64,000 nt of DNA. Source: Portulaca oleracea. Its lineage: Eukaryota > Streptophyta > Magnoliopsida > Caryophyllales > Portulacaceae. Positions 46,401 through 60,383 of this stretch are shown piece after piece. Positions within the stretch are counted from its first letter, which is position 1. Every line of letters begins with the position of its first letter. Location of the stretch: contig CM055884.1 in the NCBI GenBank assembly GCA_029582165.1, forward strand, positions 16,386,537 through 16,450,536. The letters are read 5' to 3'. The notes beneath the pieces were generated by a model that did not search any database, was not told where the DNA came from, and worked only from the letters and a program-made list of their open reading frames with translations. A program made the position numbers and the translations under genes.

Positions 46401-48379
46401 ATAATAATAATATATCGATGGAAAGCTCTCGTCTACTTTAAGCTCACAAAACTTGAGGTCTATCGGAGTTGTGTTGAAGGAGTTATGATAGAAAGAGTGA
46501 TTGTCTTTCTTTTTCTAGCCCCCGAGGTTGATTCTTGATCCGTGCTTCCTCGTATGGCCTTCCAACCCTACCCTTTATGCCAAGTGAACGACCACAACGT
46601 CCTTGGTTGCCCAACGGACCAAAATGCCCTCGGGTCGATCTCCCTTGGATGTGAAAAGACCAAAATACCCTTGGCTTGATTCTTCTTCGTTTGGCGTCCA
46701 AAATGAGAGTGGAGATTGACTTCGCCTCGTTATTCATGCCGAGAATCTCAACGCCCCTTAGAAGATTTGAGATGGATCTCGATGAGGATCTGAAACCACG
46801 ACCTATGGCCCAAGGGTCTTCCTTAAAATGAGCACCGCTCCCAATGATGACCATAAAGGCCCTCCAAGTACCCTGAATCCACCTTTAGATGGATTATGTA
46901 GTCTGGTTTGAACCATGGAAAGGGAAGGGTGGCTTTAAATGAGCCGATAGCCATAGGTGGACCAAAATGGGACCGACCTCGATATAATTCACATTGTCGT
47001 AGAATTTTTCTCTCATCTTGATCCATACTTTCTCAATAACTTAATCGAATGTTTAAAGAACCTTCTAACAAGTTCATTCAAAAGGGGTTAAGAGTAGAAC
47101 CCAGACTATCAAAAAGTATTGTTCATGCTCTACCAATATTCCACCATGTGCCCATGATCTCTTTTATCAAAGAATAAATAGCACTTTCATTCATTTTCCT
47201 TGACATATCTAACTTCTCTTACCAAGTGCTTTGTTGAATGTAACAAAACATTTGTTCCTTCTATCTCATATCTCGAACTAACCAGTGAAGTTCGTTGCCT
47301 TATTCATTTTCCTCTATTTGTTCCTTCGCCATCACCAATATTAGCATAAAAAATATTTGCTATGCTACAGGAAAATTGCCATCACCAAAAGCCATTGATT
47401 TTTAGAACCTCCAGAGACAGTGGTTTCTCATAACCTTTCTTCACCAAATCCTATCTCCTAGGACTTAGATCCACTGATGAGCAATAATACATTTCAGTGT
47501 GAATTCCCTGTAACTTGTCCAGAACAAAGGCCATATTCTTTAAGAATGGAAAAAATTGCAAGAATACATCATGATAGGTGCATAAAAATATTACAACTGG
47601 GTTACTTGGGTATAACAAGTACACTTGTCATTATTCTCATAAGCTAGATGATGTCGGAATAATAAAAGAAAATTAACAATAATGTTGATTATTTAGGATT
47701 TTGCTCTTTATTGCCCCGATTCTATGGTGTCATTCATCCACAATCAAGTGGTCCATGTGATGTTCCTATGCATCCTCCCAACTTGCACGGAGTTATCAAA
47801 GAGGTTCATCAAACATTCAATGGAATAAATAAAGCTCTGTGGAACATTCTACGCTCAACATATGACGTGCAATCGTGCATCTACAATTCTACATTAATAG
47901 GTGTTTATTAGCATCATCACATGGACCCATCCAAGTCATGGTTTACCCATCACTTAGAAACTTGTATCGAAATTTCATCCCAAGGACCACCAATTTTAGG
48001 AATTGATACGGCTGCTATTTGGTTTTGACAATTTTGACCAAAAATCAAGATAATTAATTCAGAAACCCAACCAATATCCCCCAACAGAACAAAATTAATA
48101 TGGTGGTCTCCAACATCACAGAAATTCCAATTATTGGGAAGAATACATAATCAATTAAAAATAAAAAACTAATTAGGACCGTGAGCTGAATTGAAAGTCA
48201 AACAGAAAAGGATGAACAATGGACGTCAATAGATAGAAAGAGGGGAAGAAGGGAAGGAGGAATTATACCTTGCGAGCATATATATCGGCAAGAATGGCAC
48301 CCCAGCCTCCATTTCCATAGCTATATTCTACAATTGATGATCCGAATAGCACGAATTGAGGTCTCGCTGGCCCGACCAT
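30142..48379 (-). CDS. GDSL/SGNH esterase, CPRD49 / isoamyl acetate-hydrolysing esterase-like, six exons
   Basis: Exons (minus strand): 48269-48379, 42261-42338, 31781-31921, 31400-31476, 31168-31299, 30142-30352. All five introns have GT-AG ends and the phases join, giving 249 residues and a TGA stop. The SGNH blocks are present: VLFGSSIVEYSYGNGGWG with catalytic Ser15 (block I, GDS changed to GSS as in this subfamily), GRGYAGWN-like block II in exon 2, YFGGNDS (Gly77-Asp80, block III) and DGIHLS (Asp181, His184, block V). There is no signal peptide. Family members hydrolyse short acyl esters; the natural substrate is unknown. Start M at 48379 matches the family N-terminus; an in-frame ATG at 48520 would add 47 residues. 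The exon 4-5 junction is a few residues shorter than relatives I know. Confidence 0.92.
34175..34650. repeat. Intronic direct repeat, copy 1 (with TA tract)
   Basis: Matches 35228-35592 in the same orientation: both contain CTATAGCCATAGAAG, a TGATTCTCAT segment and GCCAATCAGTCAACACCA followed by GTGGCAATG/ATGGCAATG. Copy 1 carries an extra interrupted TA tract (34316-34420) absent from copy 2. The nature of the repeat is unknown. Confidence 0.75.
34316..34420. repeat. Interrupted (TA)n tract with internal symmetry
   Basis: About 105 bases of TA repeats with three TTATATTA/ATAATATAAT interruptions arranged almost symmetrically. It lies inside one copy of the intronic duplication. Confidence 0.9.
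35228..35592. repeat. Intronic direct repeat, copy 2
   Basis: Second copy of 34175-34650, about 940-1050 bases downstream and without the TA tract. Confidence 0.75.
35635..35926. mobile_element. Foldback element in intron 2
   Basis: Imperfect inverted repeat of about 290 bases. The left arm contains GGTGAGTTTGACTGGATTTC and AAGTCAAATTAATGCCTACC; the right arm contains GGTAGGCATTGATTTGACTT and GAAATCTAGCCAAACTCACT. There is no transposase ORF. It is MITE-like, class unknown. Confidence 0.75.
37683..38034 (+). repeat. TR-GAG 5' LTR
   Basis: 352 bp, with a TATA box (CTATAAATAAGG, about 37851-37862). The last third contains one clear hairpin word AATTCAACA-CGGGGA-TGTTGAATT, whereas the 3' LTR has more copies. 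Confidence 0.9.
38038..38049 (+). promoter_or_regulatory. TR-GAG primer binding site
   Basis: TGGTATCAGAGC, exact tRNA-Met primer site, three bases after the LTR. Confidence 0.9.
38150..39033 (+). other. TR-GAG 5' leader
   Basis: C-rich leader with CCACCACCG words followed by AT-rich sequence and an A-run before the first ATG. The ORFs at 38439-38730 on both strands have no family signature and lie in this leader. Confidence 0.6.
39034..40290 (+). pseudogene. TR-GAG Gag
   Basis: From ATG 39034 a coiled-coil N-terminal segment (EERVQRLETSVQNFEKMLED) runs to a TAA at 39298-39300. The same frame then continues through a disordered Arg/Pro/His-rich linker and the retrotransposon Gag domain (VDVPEFDGRHDLNVFTDWID, ESYFEFYGM, KYWQSVEREI, LWEEMKGKLRAKYLP, YYSLFEEMLR). 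A frame change occurs near 40030; the Gag end (SLVEAYQKALEIENY) continues in another frame. So there is one stop and one shift. Confidence 0.9.
40310..41701 (+). pseudogene. TR-GAG zinc knuckle, protease and integrase C-terminus in one frame
   Basis: Zinc knuckle CHKCHAKGHPASCC starts the frame (40313). An acidic spacer leads to the aspartic protease box VVIDSGSSMNVIS (about 40577-40615). A single TAA at 40709-40711 interrupts; the frame then continues with ILLGRPWIYDKDA (about 40790-40830). Near 41000 the sequence switches to integrase C-terminal text: RIPLDLVSLP, KHIHDLH, KIALSTDNYKLADNV, RFPKHSF, GSNNYLLDFP, FTVEDL. The catalytic RT-RNase H-integrase part, about 3 kb in full elements, is missing, and the joint keeps the frame open. 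The Cys/His spacing and DSGS suggest the protease was functional in the ancestor. Confidence 0.85.
41683..42045 (+). repeat. TR-GAG 3' LTR
   Basis: 363 bp, very similar to 37683-38034 except in the last third, where GCACGGGGATG or CACGGGGATGTTGAATT words occur three times. AAAGG follows. Confidence 0.9.
43867..44869. mobile_element. Non-autonomous hAT element
   Basis: 1003 bp with terminal inverted repeats TAGGCCTGGGCAATGG and CCATTGACCACCCCTA, and an exact 8-bp target duplication CATATAGG (43859-43866 and 44870-44877), the length made by hAT transposases. GC-rich subterminal blocks (AGCCCATCTAA.. and GGCTCAGCCCATTTA) repeat in inverted orientation. The core is AT-rich with a GA-repeat near 44470-44500. 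No transposase ORF is present. Confidence 0.92.
45690..46540 (-). mobile_element. LTR-like tract, minus orientation (boundaries unknown)
   Basis: The composition and order resemble a Ty3/gypsy LTR read on the minus strand: a GC-rich motif array (46200-46340), then a TATA-like box (CCCTTATAAAAACATG, complement of about 46114-46130), then CT/GA-rich leader-like sequence. I could not find a matched pair of ends or a target duplication. Flanking coding remnants are absent, so a solo LTR is possible. The frames at 46483-47026 on the minus strand have no family signature. Confidence 0.4.
46200..46340. repeat. Cluster of ACGGGCGTGACC-like motifs
   Basis: Five imperfect copies of GGTCACGGGCGTGACC-like words at about 46206, 46230, 46280, 46300 and 46319, each partly palindromic, about 20-50 bases apart. 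Confidence 0.75.
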
Positions 48380-48520
48380 TCTTTGAAATCGAAACAGTGC
48401 AGACTGCAGAGTGAATGCGGGGGTGAGATTGCCAGACGCCTGGGAACTGCCAGTGAGTGTGTCTCCTAGCAATCGCACCTGGGAATTGCAGAGCGGAAAT
48501 TCAGAACAACTTCCCTCCAA

Positions 48521-50624
48521 ATATTATTTAACACAACGCCATATTTAACAAGGACAATCACATGCCATTCGATCACCTCTACCTCTACCTCTACCTCAAT
48601 TAATAATTGGAGGTGGCAATTAATCGAAGGAATGAACCTCCATGTCCGATTATAGTCGTAGGCAGGAGGTCGTCGGATTATAATTTAAGATTCAATTAAT
48701 ATTAAACTATTCATTTTTCTTATTTTTCTTTACATTATCATATATCATATATCACATATCATATCATATCATATATCATATCATATACTTCTTATAAAAA
48801 AGAGAATATGATTCTTAGAAATTCGAGCTTTTTGTTATAAAAGTACTTTGTTTTGCTGTGTGCTTGGCAACTTGGTTCCTCATTTATCATTTTCCCTTTT
48901 TTTTTTACTTATTTTTTTTGGGGAACACGTGTTTTACAATCGATAACTCTCTTCAATTGCATGTTGTTGTCATTGTTATCATTGTTATCAATTTCTCTCT
49001 CCTCCTCTTCAATCCAAGTTCTCTGCTACTTTAAGCTCCAAATTTAAAAATTCAAATTGCAAATTAATTTAAAATTTAAATATCAAAATCAAATAAACCC
49101 AATTAAGAAAAACATCAGTAACATCAAATCAACTCCAAATATTAATCAGGTAAAAATTTAAACAAACAAAGGCCAAGATTTGTGGCCATCAAGTTATTCC
49201 TCTCCTTGAAGCTTCTCCCATGGACATTGATGGAGTTCAACCACATAGAACTAGGAAGAGTCAACTAATTGAAATAACAAGATCAAACTTCGTACAACAA
49301 TTAGAAGCTCCAAAATTAGACTATCAAAAGGAATTGATTTCATATCTCTTTCTCGATAATGACTTACTCCGGCCTCTTACCCCAAGCTAAACCTAGAACC
49401 CAAATTCCAAATTCTGAATTGGGTGTGCCATCATTCCCCTCTCACATACTCACAGTGTCACCCAGAGAGGAGAGAGAAAGAGAAGTGTAACGATGACAAC
49501 GATAACGATGAAAACAAGATGTAATTGAATCAATGCCGATCTAGAAATTAATTAGCTCTCCTCACTTACCGATCTATGCCCTAATTGTGAGAAAACAAGC
49601 AAGGGCGTGTGTAGTGAAGGTCATGGGGCTTAGCTTGGCAACTTGGTGGCGATGAATCTGTTTGGGGCGTGGCTACGAATTTGAGTACCGAAGAAACAGG
49701 AAGGTAAAGGAGATGGAGGTTAGGAGGTGGTGGTCATGGTCTTCATCTTTAATATTTGAAAAGAGATGGGCTGGTGGAAAGAGGATGAAGAGGGCTAGGG
49801 GAGGATTGGGATGTAAACAAACGGTAAAGTTGGACACAGAGGGGAAAACATGTGGAAGGAGGGGTATGTAAAAGAATGTCATGTAAAATTGTAAATAGTA
49901 AAGAATGCCATGTAAATTGGTTGAAGTAATAAAAGAATGTCATATAAATTGGTAAAGTAATACTCTTTTTATTCTGTATTATTTTCCATTTGGGTTTATT
50001 CTCTTATACGGCTAGCTGGCTGTGCTGCCACACCGCACTGTAATTTTCCATATTACACCACAATCCACCACAATCTACCACAACCCATCATAATCTACTT
50101 TTTTTAATTTAATTTATCCGTTTATTTAAAGTTAAAATTTATCTACCAACACATTTCCCAACACATTTACAATTATTAAAACTGAAATCCACCACAACTT
50201 TACACAACCCACCACAATTCATTCACACCACACCGCGCCACACCGCAACCAATCGTATAAAAGAATGGGGCCTTAATTAACTGCCATAATATCCAATATC
50301 ATTTTATGTATTTTTTATATATTATTTTTTATATAACATTTTATTAAAAATTATAAGATTATATTTTTAGGATAATATTTTTCGCTATGAATCTAATGGT
50401 AGTAATTTTATACAATCGGTCATTGTACTACAATATTAAGAATTTATGGTCAAAACTTTTAAAGTTTGATGATATAATTTTCACTGCTACAAATAATATG
50501 AAACCAATGGAGAATAAAGAGCCGGAAAAAAAAAATGTTATTTTGCATTGTAAATTGAGTAAAATAAAGGACAGTAAAAGAATGACTCAAATTACTAAAC
50601 CAAAATTAAAACTATTGCCAACTA
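48521..50624. other. Intergenic region upstream of the esterase gene
   Basis: This should contain the esterase promoter, but I see no decisive TATA or start element. A CATATCATATAT tract lies at 48735-48790. At 50020-50250 the words CACCACAA and CCACCACAAT recur in both orientations of a degenerate repeat. Frames at 49662-49943 overlap on both strands and look like chance ORFs. Confidence 0.5.
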
Positions 50625-50876
50625 CTCCTCTATTCCATAATAAGTGTCACTTTGTTGACTTTTATGACTTTTAAGATATTATTTAGTTGATTATTTCTTA
50701 CTTAAACTTTATTAGAATTATTATGTTATACTTTTCAATAATATTTTTCATAAATAATCTATTATTGATAATTTTATATAGTTAATAATTTTACATATTA
50801 AAAATTTAATGTTCAAAAGTTTAAAACTTTAACCGACACAAATTATGAAACAATGCTTATTTTGAAACATAGAGAG
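50625..50876. mobile_element. Stowaway-like MITE (degenerate)
   Basis: 252 bp. Left end CTCCTCTATTCCATAATAAG, right end CTTATTTTGAAACATAGAGAG, flanked by TA on both sides. The inverted ends are imperfect and the centre is AT-rich. Confidence 0.75.
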
Positions 50877-50879
50877 TAA

Positions 50880-51778
50880 TGAACAATGCCACGTGACTTG
50901 CACGAGCCTATCTTTCTAGTTTTTGTTATAATTTAATATATTCTAATCATTACTTGACAAAACATAAAACACCAACAACAAATATAAATAATTGTTTACA
51001 TAACCACAAATATATAACAAAATAACATTAATATAACATGTTAGAAAAAGTATCTCAACCGTTAAAATACTGGCAATACTCTCTTCCTTAAAAGAAAAAG
51101 AAAAAAAAAACAAAGCTTCAAACTCTCTCCTCAATTCTCGAACTCGGTCCTATTATAATTTTTCAGATATTTTATATATTTATTATTCTAATCGGACTTA
51201 ATCGGGTCGGAGGTGGTCACCTCTATATCTGCTCCAATTATAGTTAGACTCAGACTTTTTAATCGGATTTGGATTTCTTTTTGTCGGACTTGGATCGGAT
51301 TTTCTGCTTTGAATTGAAGTGGATTTGCTTCGGATTCAGATCTTACTGTCATCCTTAATTTTATTATTCGATGTTGACTTATTTTCTGCAAATACGATAA
51401 GTGCTTGGATAAAAATGTCACCCAACTTTCTATTTTAACAAAAAAATGTCACTGATTTTTAAAATGATCATTAATACCACTAAATTTTTCAAATTAGTTT
51501 GAATTGCCACAGAAACACAATATACATTTTTATAAATAGCCTTTGTTTTTCTCTTCTGCTCCCTCCCCACTGAAACGCTTGAAGTTAATCCTAGCAATAT
51601 CAGACGACGGTTAATGTAAGCATTTTTGCTTCCGATTATGTGAAGCATGGGTGTCCCAATAATTGACGGTGATCTAGACCAGTGGCATTTACTACTTGGG
51701 TCTCTAGAAATGGTATCTCAACGGGAGTAAACCCTAGGGCTAGTGTGTTGTGCAGTTTCCTTGGTGAACAAGTTTGCG
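50880..51778. other. Spacer before LINE
   Basis: AT-rich with no gene. A TCGGATTTGGAT-like direct repeat occurs around 51190-51340. The LINE 5' UTR probably lies within 51540-51778, but I cannot place its start. Confidence 0.45.
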
Positions 51779-52272
51779 ATGGAGCGAGATTTGGAGTTCA
51801 ACATGAACAAACTAAGATTGATAGAGGAAGAAGAAAAATTACTCGAGATTGAGGGCGACGTTTCGGCAAAAAGAAAGCAGAAATGAACTTAGCCTGGTGA
51901 GTGACTTATTGACACATATCTACTTCAATATGAAAGTCATGAAGAACATATTACAAAGTGTATGGCAGGCAACACTGGGGGGTTGTCGTGAGGAAACTTT
52001 CAAAGAATCTTTTCTTATTTCAATTTTTTTCGGAGGAGGACAAGCGTTACATTCTTAATGAGGGCTAATGGAATTTCGATGATAAACTCCTTCTTCTCAA
52101 GGAGTGGGATGGAACGGAGTAGTACCTGGATATAGTTTTTGGCACTGCCAAGTTCTGGATGAAAGCATATGAAGTGTCGGTGGTGCGACAAACTGAGGCC
52201 TTTGTGAGGATTTTGGGCGATAAAATCAAGAAGTATGTAGGTTGCCAAGAAGACAACATGTACAAGGTCGAT
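51779..52272 (+). pseudogene. LINE ORF1, N-terminal part (DUF4283)
   Basis: From ATG 51779 a charged N-terminus (LRLIEEEEKLLEIE) is followed, across frame changes near 51870 and 51980, by the DUF4283 core: LSKNLFLFQFFSEEDKRYIL, WNFDDKLLLLKEWDG, FWMKAYEVSV and KKYVGCQEDN. Two stops stand at conserved Trp-like positions. The coding trace is cut at 52272 by the solo LTR in the middle of a conserved phrase and resumes at 53860. Confidence 0.85.
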
Positions 52273-53854
52273 TGTAACATTGGTTTGTGAGACCTCGGTT
52301 TTGTCGTTCTCTCTCAGGGAACTGGCGGCCTTGGTCATAGAAACTAAGTTAATGGTCGGGATGAGATTGCTAAGGTAAGGTATTTGGTTGAAAGGGTCAC
52401 AACGCAAGAAACAAAGCTAAGGTCGGTCAAAGAATGGAAAATGGGCTTCGGAGGTTTTCGGGATGCAAACGGGAATGAGGAGATAGGTTTCGCAACAAGA
52501 AAGCAATAAGAAAGGAAATCAAGTGGCAATTCCGTTAGAAAATACCCACCGAGCCTCCTCTTTCGAGGATAGTCTGGATTAACTTCCCCAAAGTCCACCA
52601 CGGACCCGGAGTGTTAATGAAACGGAATTCCCTAGTTAGCCTCTATTCACTTTCGTGAGTAGAGGACTAACTATCCCGATTCCAACCTTCCAACTCAAGT
52701 GTTGGATGTGTTCGGGGACTTTCGAACCCAAATACATCCCACTTGAGGGAAGGATTGGAGTGGGAAAAGTGATTTCCCAACTAATTACTCACTAAAATTG
52801 CTAACCCATGCCTAATTACCCATTCACACCCTTAATTACCCCCTAACCCAGGGTTTCTAGCCACTAATCATAATACTAACTAAGCTAACAACATCCAGAC
52901 CAACCCTAAGCATGATTTCTAACATCAACAAACATAAACCAAGCAAGAACAATGAAATAACAAGCAAGGCAATTAGATAACAAGGAAAGTAATTAGCAAA
53001 GTAATTAATAAAAACAGTTAAGGGAAGAGAATACTTATCAAAATGTTGTAGATGAACAAGAGAAAACAATAAAAGATGATTCAACAATCTTTCAATTGTT
53101 TGAATCTCCAAATCTTCACAAACACCACAAACCCTAGGTTAATCTCTCAATAAACTCTCTCTAAAATCCACTAATTATACGCCGGAAAATATGTCTAAGT
53201 CTATCCCTAGATGCCCCAAGGTGCCCCCAAAAACTCAGCTAAGGAGTCTATTTATACAAAGCATAAAAACCTCCCCAAAACGCAGCGCACAAGCCGGATG
53301 AGTTGCGCAGAATAAGGGGACCGCAGGTGCAGTCCCAGCCCACCGTGGGTGCGGTACTGCTGCTGGACCAGGGGGTCGCGGGCGCGACCACCTCCTTCGC
53401 AGGCGCGACCACTGAAAAACGCTAGGCGATTTCCCCTTCGCATGATCGTAGCTACGGCCGTGCTAACCGTAGGTGCGGTCTTCCTCGGCCAAGTGGAGGT
53501 AGCGGGCGCGACAGTTAGGGTAGCGGGGGCTACCCTATTTTCTTTCCCTTTGTTTCTTCCTTCTTTCCGAAGCATGTAACGCCCCTTTCGAAGGTCGCAG
53601 CGGGTGTTAGCTCACTAATTGACACCAAAGTTGGGGAAAGTGGTCCCGGGTCAACTCCGCCTCGGCTCTCGGTCCGGCTCGGCTCGGGAATTCACGAAAA
53701 AGGCTCTAAAATGGCCCATTTTACCTCGTTTTGAGTAAAAACACCAAAACCTACAAAATAACCAAAAAATACTAAAAAGCCATGAAAATAAACACGAAAC
53801 AAGACAAAAGCCTAAGAATTAAGGCGTTATTTAGACACAAAATTAGGTCGAACA
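52273..53854 (-). mobile_element. Solo LTR inserted in LINE ORF1
   Basis: 1582 bp, TGTAACA at the left and TCGAACA at the right, with a 5-bp target duplication TCGAT/CCGAT (one mismatch; 52268-52272 and 53855-53859). No internal element or second LTR is present. On the minus strand a TATA box (CTTTGTATAAATAGACTCC, complement of 53248-53266) is preceded by a GC-rich motif array (53275-53545). The start contains CGTTCTCTCTCAGGGA (52303-52318), a phrase also found in the LTR at 60384, so both belong to related Athila/Tat-like families. Confidence 0.8.
53275..53545. repeat. GC-rich motif array in solo LTR
   Basis: About eight imperfect copies of words like GTCGCGGGCGCGACC, GCAGGCGCGACC, CCGTGGGTGCGGT and AGCGGGCGCGACAG. 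They share a CGGG(C/T)GCG core and often dyad symmetry. The array lies upstream of the TATA box in LTR orientation. Confidence 0.75.
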
Positions 53855-54330
53855 CCGATAAATCTCTACGCTTTAGGGTCGACATGGACATCACAAAGCC
53901 TATGAGGAGGGGAATAATGGTGAAGAATGAGGGCAAGTCAATATGGATCAAATTTAAGTATTTGAAATTCCCTGATACGGGGTCGATAAATCACTATGCT
54001 TTAGGATCGCCATGGATGTCACAAAGCCTTTAAGGAGGGAATAATGGTGAAGAATGAGGGCTAGTCAATTTGGATCATATTCAAGTACTTGAAATTGCAT
54101 GAATTTTGTTATGAGTGCAACAAGCTTGAGCATATTCTGAGAAGCTATGAGGAAGTGGACCCTAAAATGCCCAGGGAAGACTTGCAATACGAAGTGTGGA
54201 TGAAGGCATCATCAAAGAATCGAAGCGGAGGAATGTGGAGAGGGAATTACAGGAAGAAAAGAGACTCTACCTATCGCTTAAAGGGAAGACGACGAGGCCA
54301 AACACCAAACAAAGGATGACATATTCTGTC
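53855..54330 (+). pseudogene. LINE ORF1, C-terminal part with internal tandem duplication
   Basis: SLRFRVDMDITKPMRRG and KNEGKSIWIKFKYLKFPD continue ORF1. A near-copy of the same 120-base stretch follows at 53981-54095, then the zinc-knuckle region FCYECNKLEHILRSYEEVDP and LQYEVWMKAS. The second half of the duplication carries a stop. This order is typical of the DUF4283-linked zinc knuckle of plant L1 ORF1. Confidence 0.85.
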
Positions 54331-54575
54331 CCTCAAAGAATTTTTTTTTTTGGGTGCCGCGGGGGGGGGGGGGGAGGGGAGGGGGGAGGGTTCACACTAG
54401 GACCTAAGGAGAAAGAATGGAGCAGAGGGGATGAATGTAGATGAGATTATTACTGGGAATGAGGTGTACAAACACAAGCAATCATACATGTTGGAGGACG
54501 ATCATGGAGGTACATTTCGTAATGGTTAGTTTGGTGAATTAAACAGAAATATAGATGGCGGAGTAGTGGAGCTCA
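54331..54575 (+). other. LINE ORF1-ORF2 spacer
   Basis: Starts with a T-run and a long G-rich run (54361-54389). Non-coding. Confidence 0.5.
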
Positions 54576-58492
<3,917 letters not shown>

Positions 58493-58579
58493 TAAAGCAG
58501 CTAAACTATAAGACAAATAAGCCTCTCCAGACCAGACAAGTGCGCGGGCCCACGTAAAGGGTTTATTTCGTACCCTTCG

Positions 58580-59006
<427 letters not shown>

Positions 59007-59020
59007 AAAAGACATAAAAG

Positions 59021-59252
59021 CCTTGAAGATGTATGTGAAAAGACTGGGCATCCCTTATGTTTCCCTGCTCAAAGAACTTCCTGTTTGGCCCATTGTCTTC
59101 TTCAATTCCAACTACTAGAACCTCAGTGTATTCAATTTCTCATGGAGAAGGAAGTGGAAGGTGTAGTGATTCGACTCCTGCGGCGTTGCTTGGCTATCGG
59201 AATAGATTGTCGGTGTCTGTCTGGTGTTCATGGCATCGTCGAAACAGAGGGC
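59021..59252 (+). pseudogene. Exon-like open stretch of unknown origin
   Basis: The frame from 59022 is open for 77 codons and reads like a folded protein segment (for example [22 protein letters not shown], then [17 protein letters not shown]). It ends in AATGGTAAGA, a good splice donor, at about 59252-59253, then a stop soon after. The upstream end runs into the microsatellite. I do not recognise the family. It may be a captured exon, or chance. Confidence 0.3.
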
Positions 59253-59343
59253 AACAATGGTAAGATAATTTTCGTTTAAGTGTCAATTGTTTGTCTATTT
59301 GCAAACATTTTCATGTCATTGTTTGCTCCTCACTTAATTCATT

Positions 59344-59926
59344 GTTTGTGAATCCGCTCTTAGATTAGGTTGGGGGCTGTCTTGAAGTGGTCCAGGAGCC
59401 TATCAATAGAGGATATAGGTTAACTATAGCAGGCGACTCCATCTAGTTGACCAAAGCTTGACAAGAATAGCGAATGCCAAACTGAAGTATCCCGAGCTCC
59501 TTACTCCTATCTCATTCCTCAAGCCAAGAGGGTAGCGTTAGTTTACACCCGAGAGGAGGTCCAATTTGCTCGAGACTTAGGAGCCCCTAAGCTCGTGTAG
59601 GTCGTCCTTTATATCGGCTTTAAGCCCCTTTGAGTGGCTCGAGAGTGTTCACCATCCCCGAGGGCTTTTGGTCATCTACTTCCCGAGGGTGAGTTGGTTG
59701 TTTTGTCAACAAGAAGAGGGGTGGAACTCACTGTGGACGTCATTCAGAGGCGTCACGACCGTGATAAATGAGTCACACCTGTGACAACCCTTGGCAGAAA
59801 GTGAGGAAATGGAGACTAGCAAGACATGTGCACTTTGGTTGTTCCAAACTAAACTATTTCCTAAATCTAAGGCAACTTCAAAAGCACCCCCCAGAAAGAA
59901 AAAAAAGGATGATATGTATAATTTGT
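59344..59926 (+). pseudogene. LINE RNase H continuation and 3' sequence
   Basis: After the second 28-bp repeat, CLEVVQEPINRGYRLTIAGDSI (59376-59440) matches the middle of the RNase H domain of plant L1 elements (A-L-x-x-G-L-x-x-A-x-x-x-G...GDS). Stops follow. Beyond about 59480 nothing recognisable remains. Confidence 0.6.
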
Positions 59927-59928
59927 TA

Positions 59929-60143
59929 CTCCCTCCATTCATGTTTATTTGTCTAAGTAACTAAATTTTTTATCCCTAATTATTCACTTCATTTTACATT
60001 CTCAAATATAATTTTTCCAAATTTTCCCTCTAATTATTAACTTGGAATTCTTTATCTTATTTGCAATTTCAACCTTTTCCTCTCTAAATTGAAGCCATTA
60101 AATAGTTTTATTTTTTCTATTAAATAAACAAGGATGAAAGGAG
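59929..60143. mobile_element. Stowaway-like MITE
   Basis: About 215 bp. Left end CTCCCTCCATTCATGTTTAT, right end AATAAACAAGGATGAAAGGAG, imperfect inverted repeats. TA precedes the left end; the right flank is TTA, so the exact end is off by one base. Confidence 0.75.
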
Positions 60144-60383
60144 TTATACATTTCCAACACAAGGTTATATTATTTTAATGTAAGTCTAAACTACAATATA
60201 GTAATGTGGAGCCCGTTTGATAGATGGGAAAGAATAGCAATAAAATTATGTCTTGGAGGAGGAAAAACCTTACTTTTGTCGTACATTTCCTGTATGTTTG
60301 TAATAGTTGCTTATATATTGCATTTTTCCTCTAACTGTTTTGTTTTGATAGGGGAATTTATTAAATTTTGTATTGTGTGTTGC

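Larger units (their letters stand above)
42339..48268 (-). other. Intron 1 of the esterase gene (5.9 kb)
   Basis: The donor GTATAATT (at 48268) and the acceptor TTTCCCAG (at 42339) are intact. 42339-43858: no gene, a C-rich run near 43026-43053. A hAT element (43867-44869) and an LTR-like tract (about 45690-46540) are listed separately. 44878-45660 and 47040-48260: I see nothing but AT-rich sequence. The 154-codon minus-strand frame at 45128-45592 has no recognisable feature. Confidence 0.85.

Noticed and set aside
49662..49943. Overlapping ORFs on both strands upstream of the esterase
   Set aside because: Purine-rich strand bias explains the openness; no recognisable protein.
53252..53579. 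76- and 107-codon ORFs across the solo LTR GC-rich array
   Set aside because: Open on both strands because of high GC; they encode no recognisable domain and lie in the LTR promoter region.
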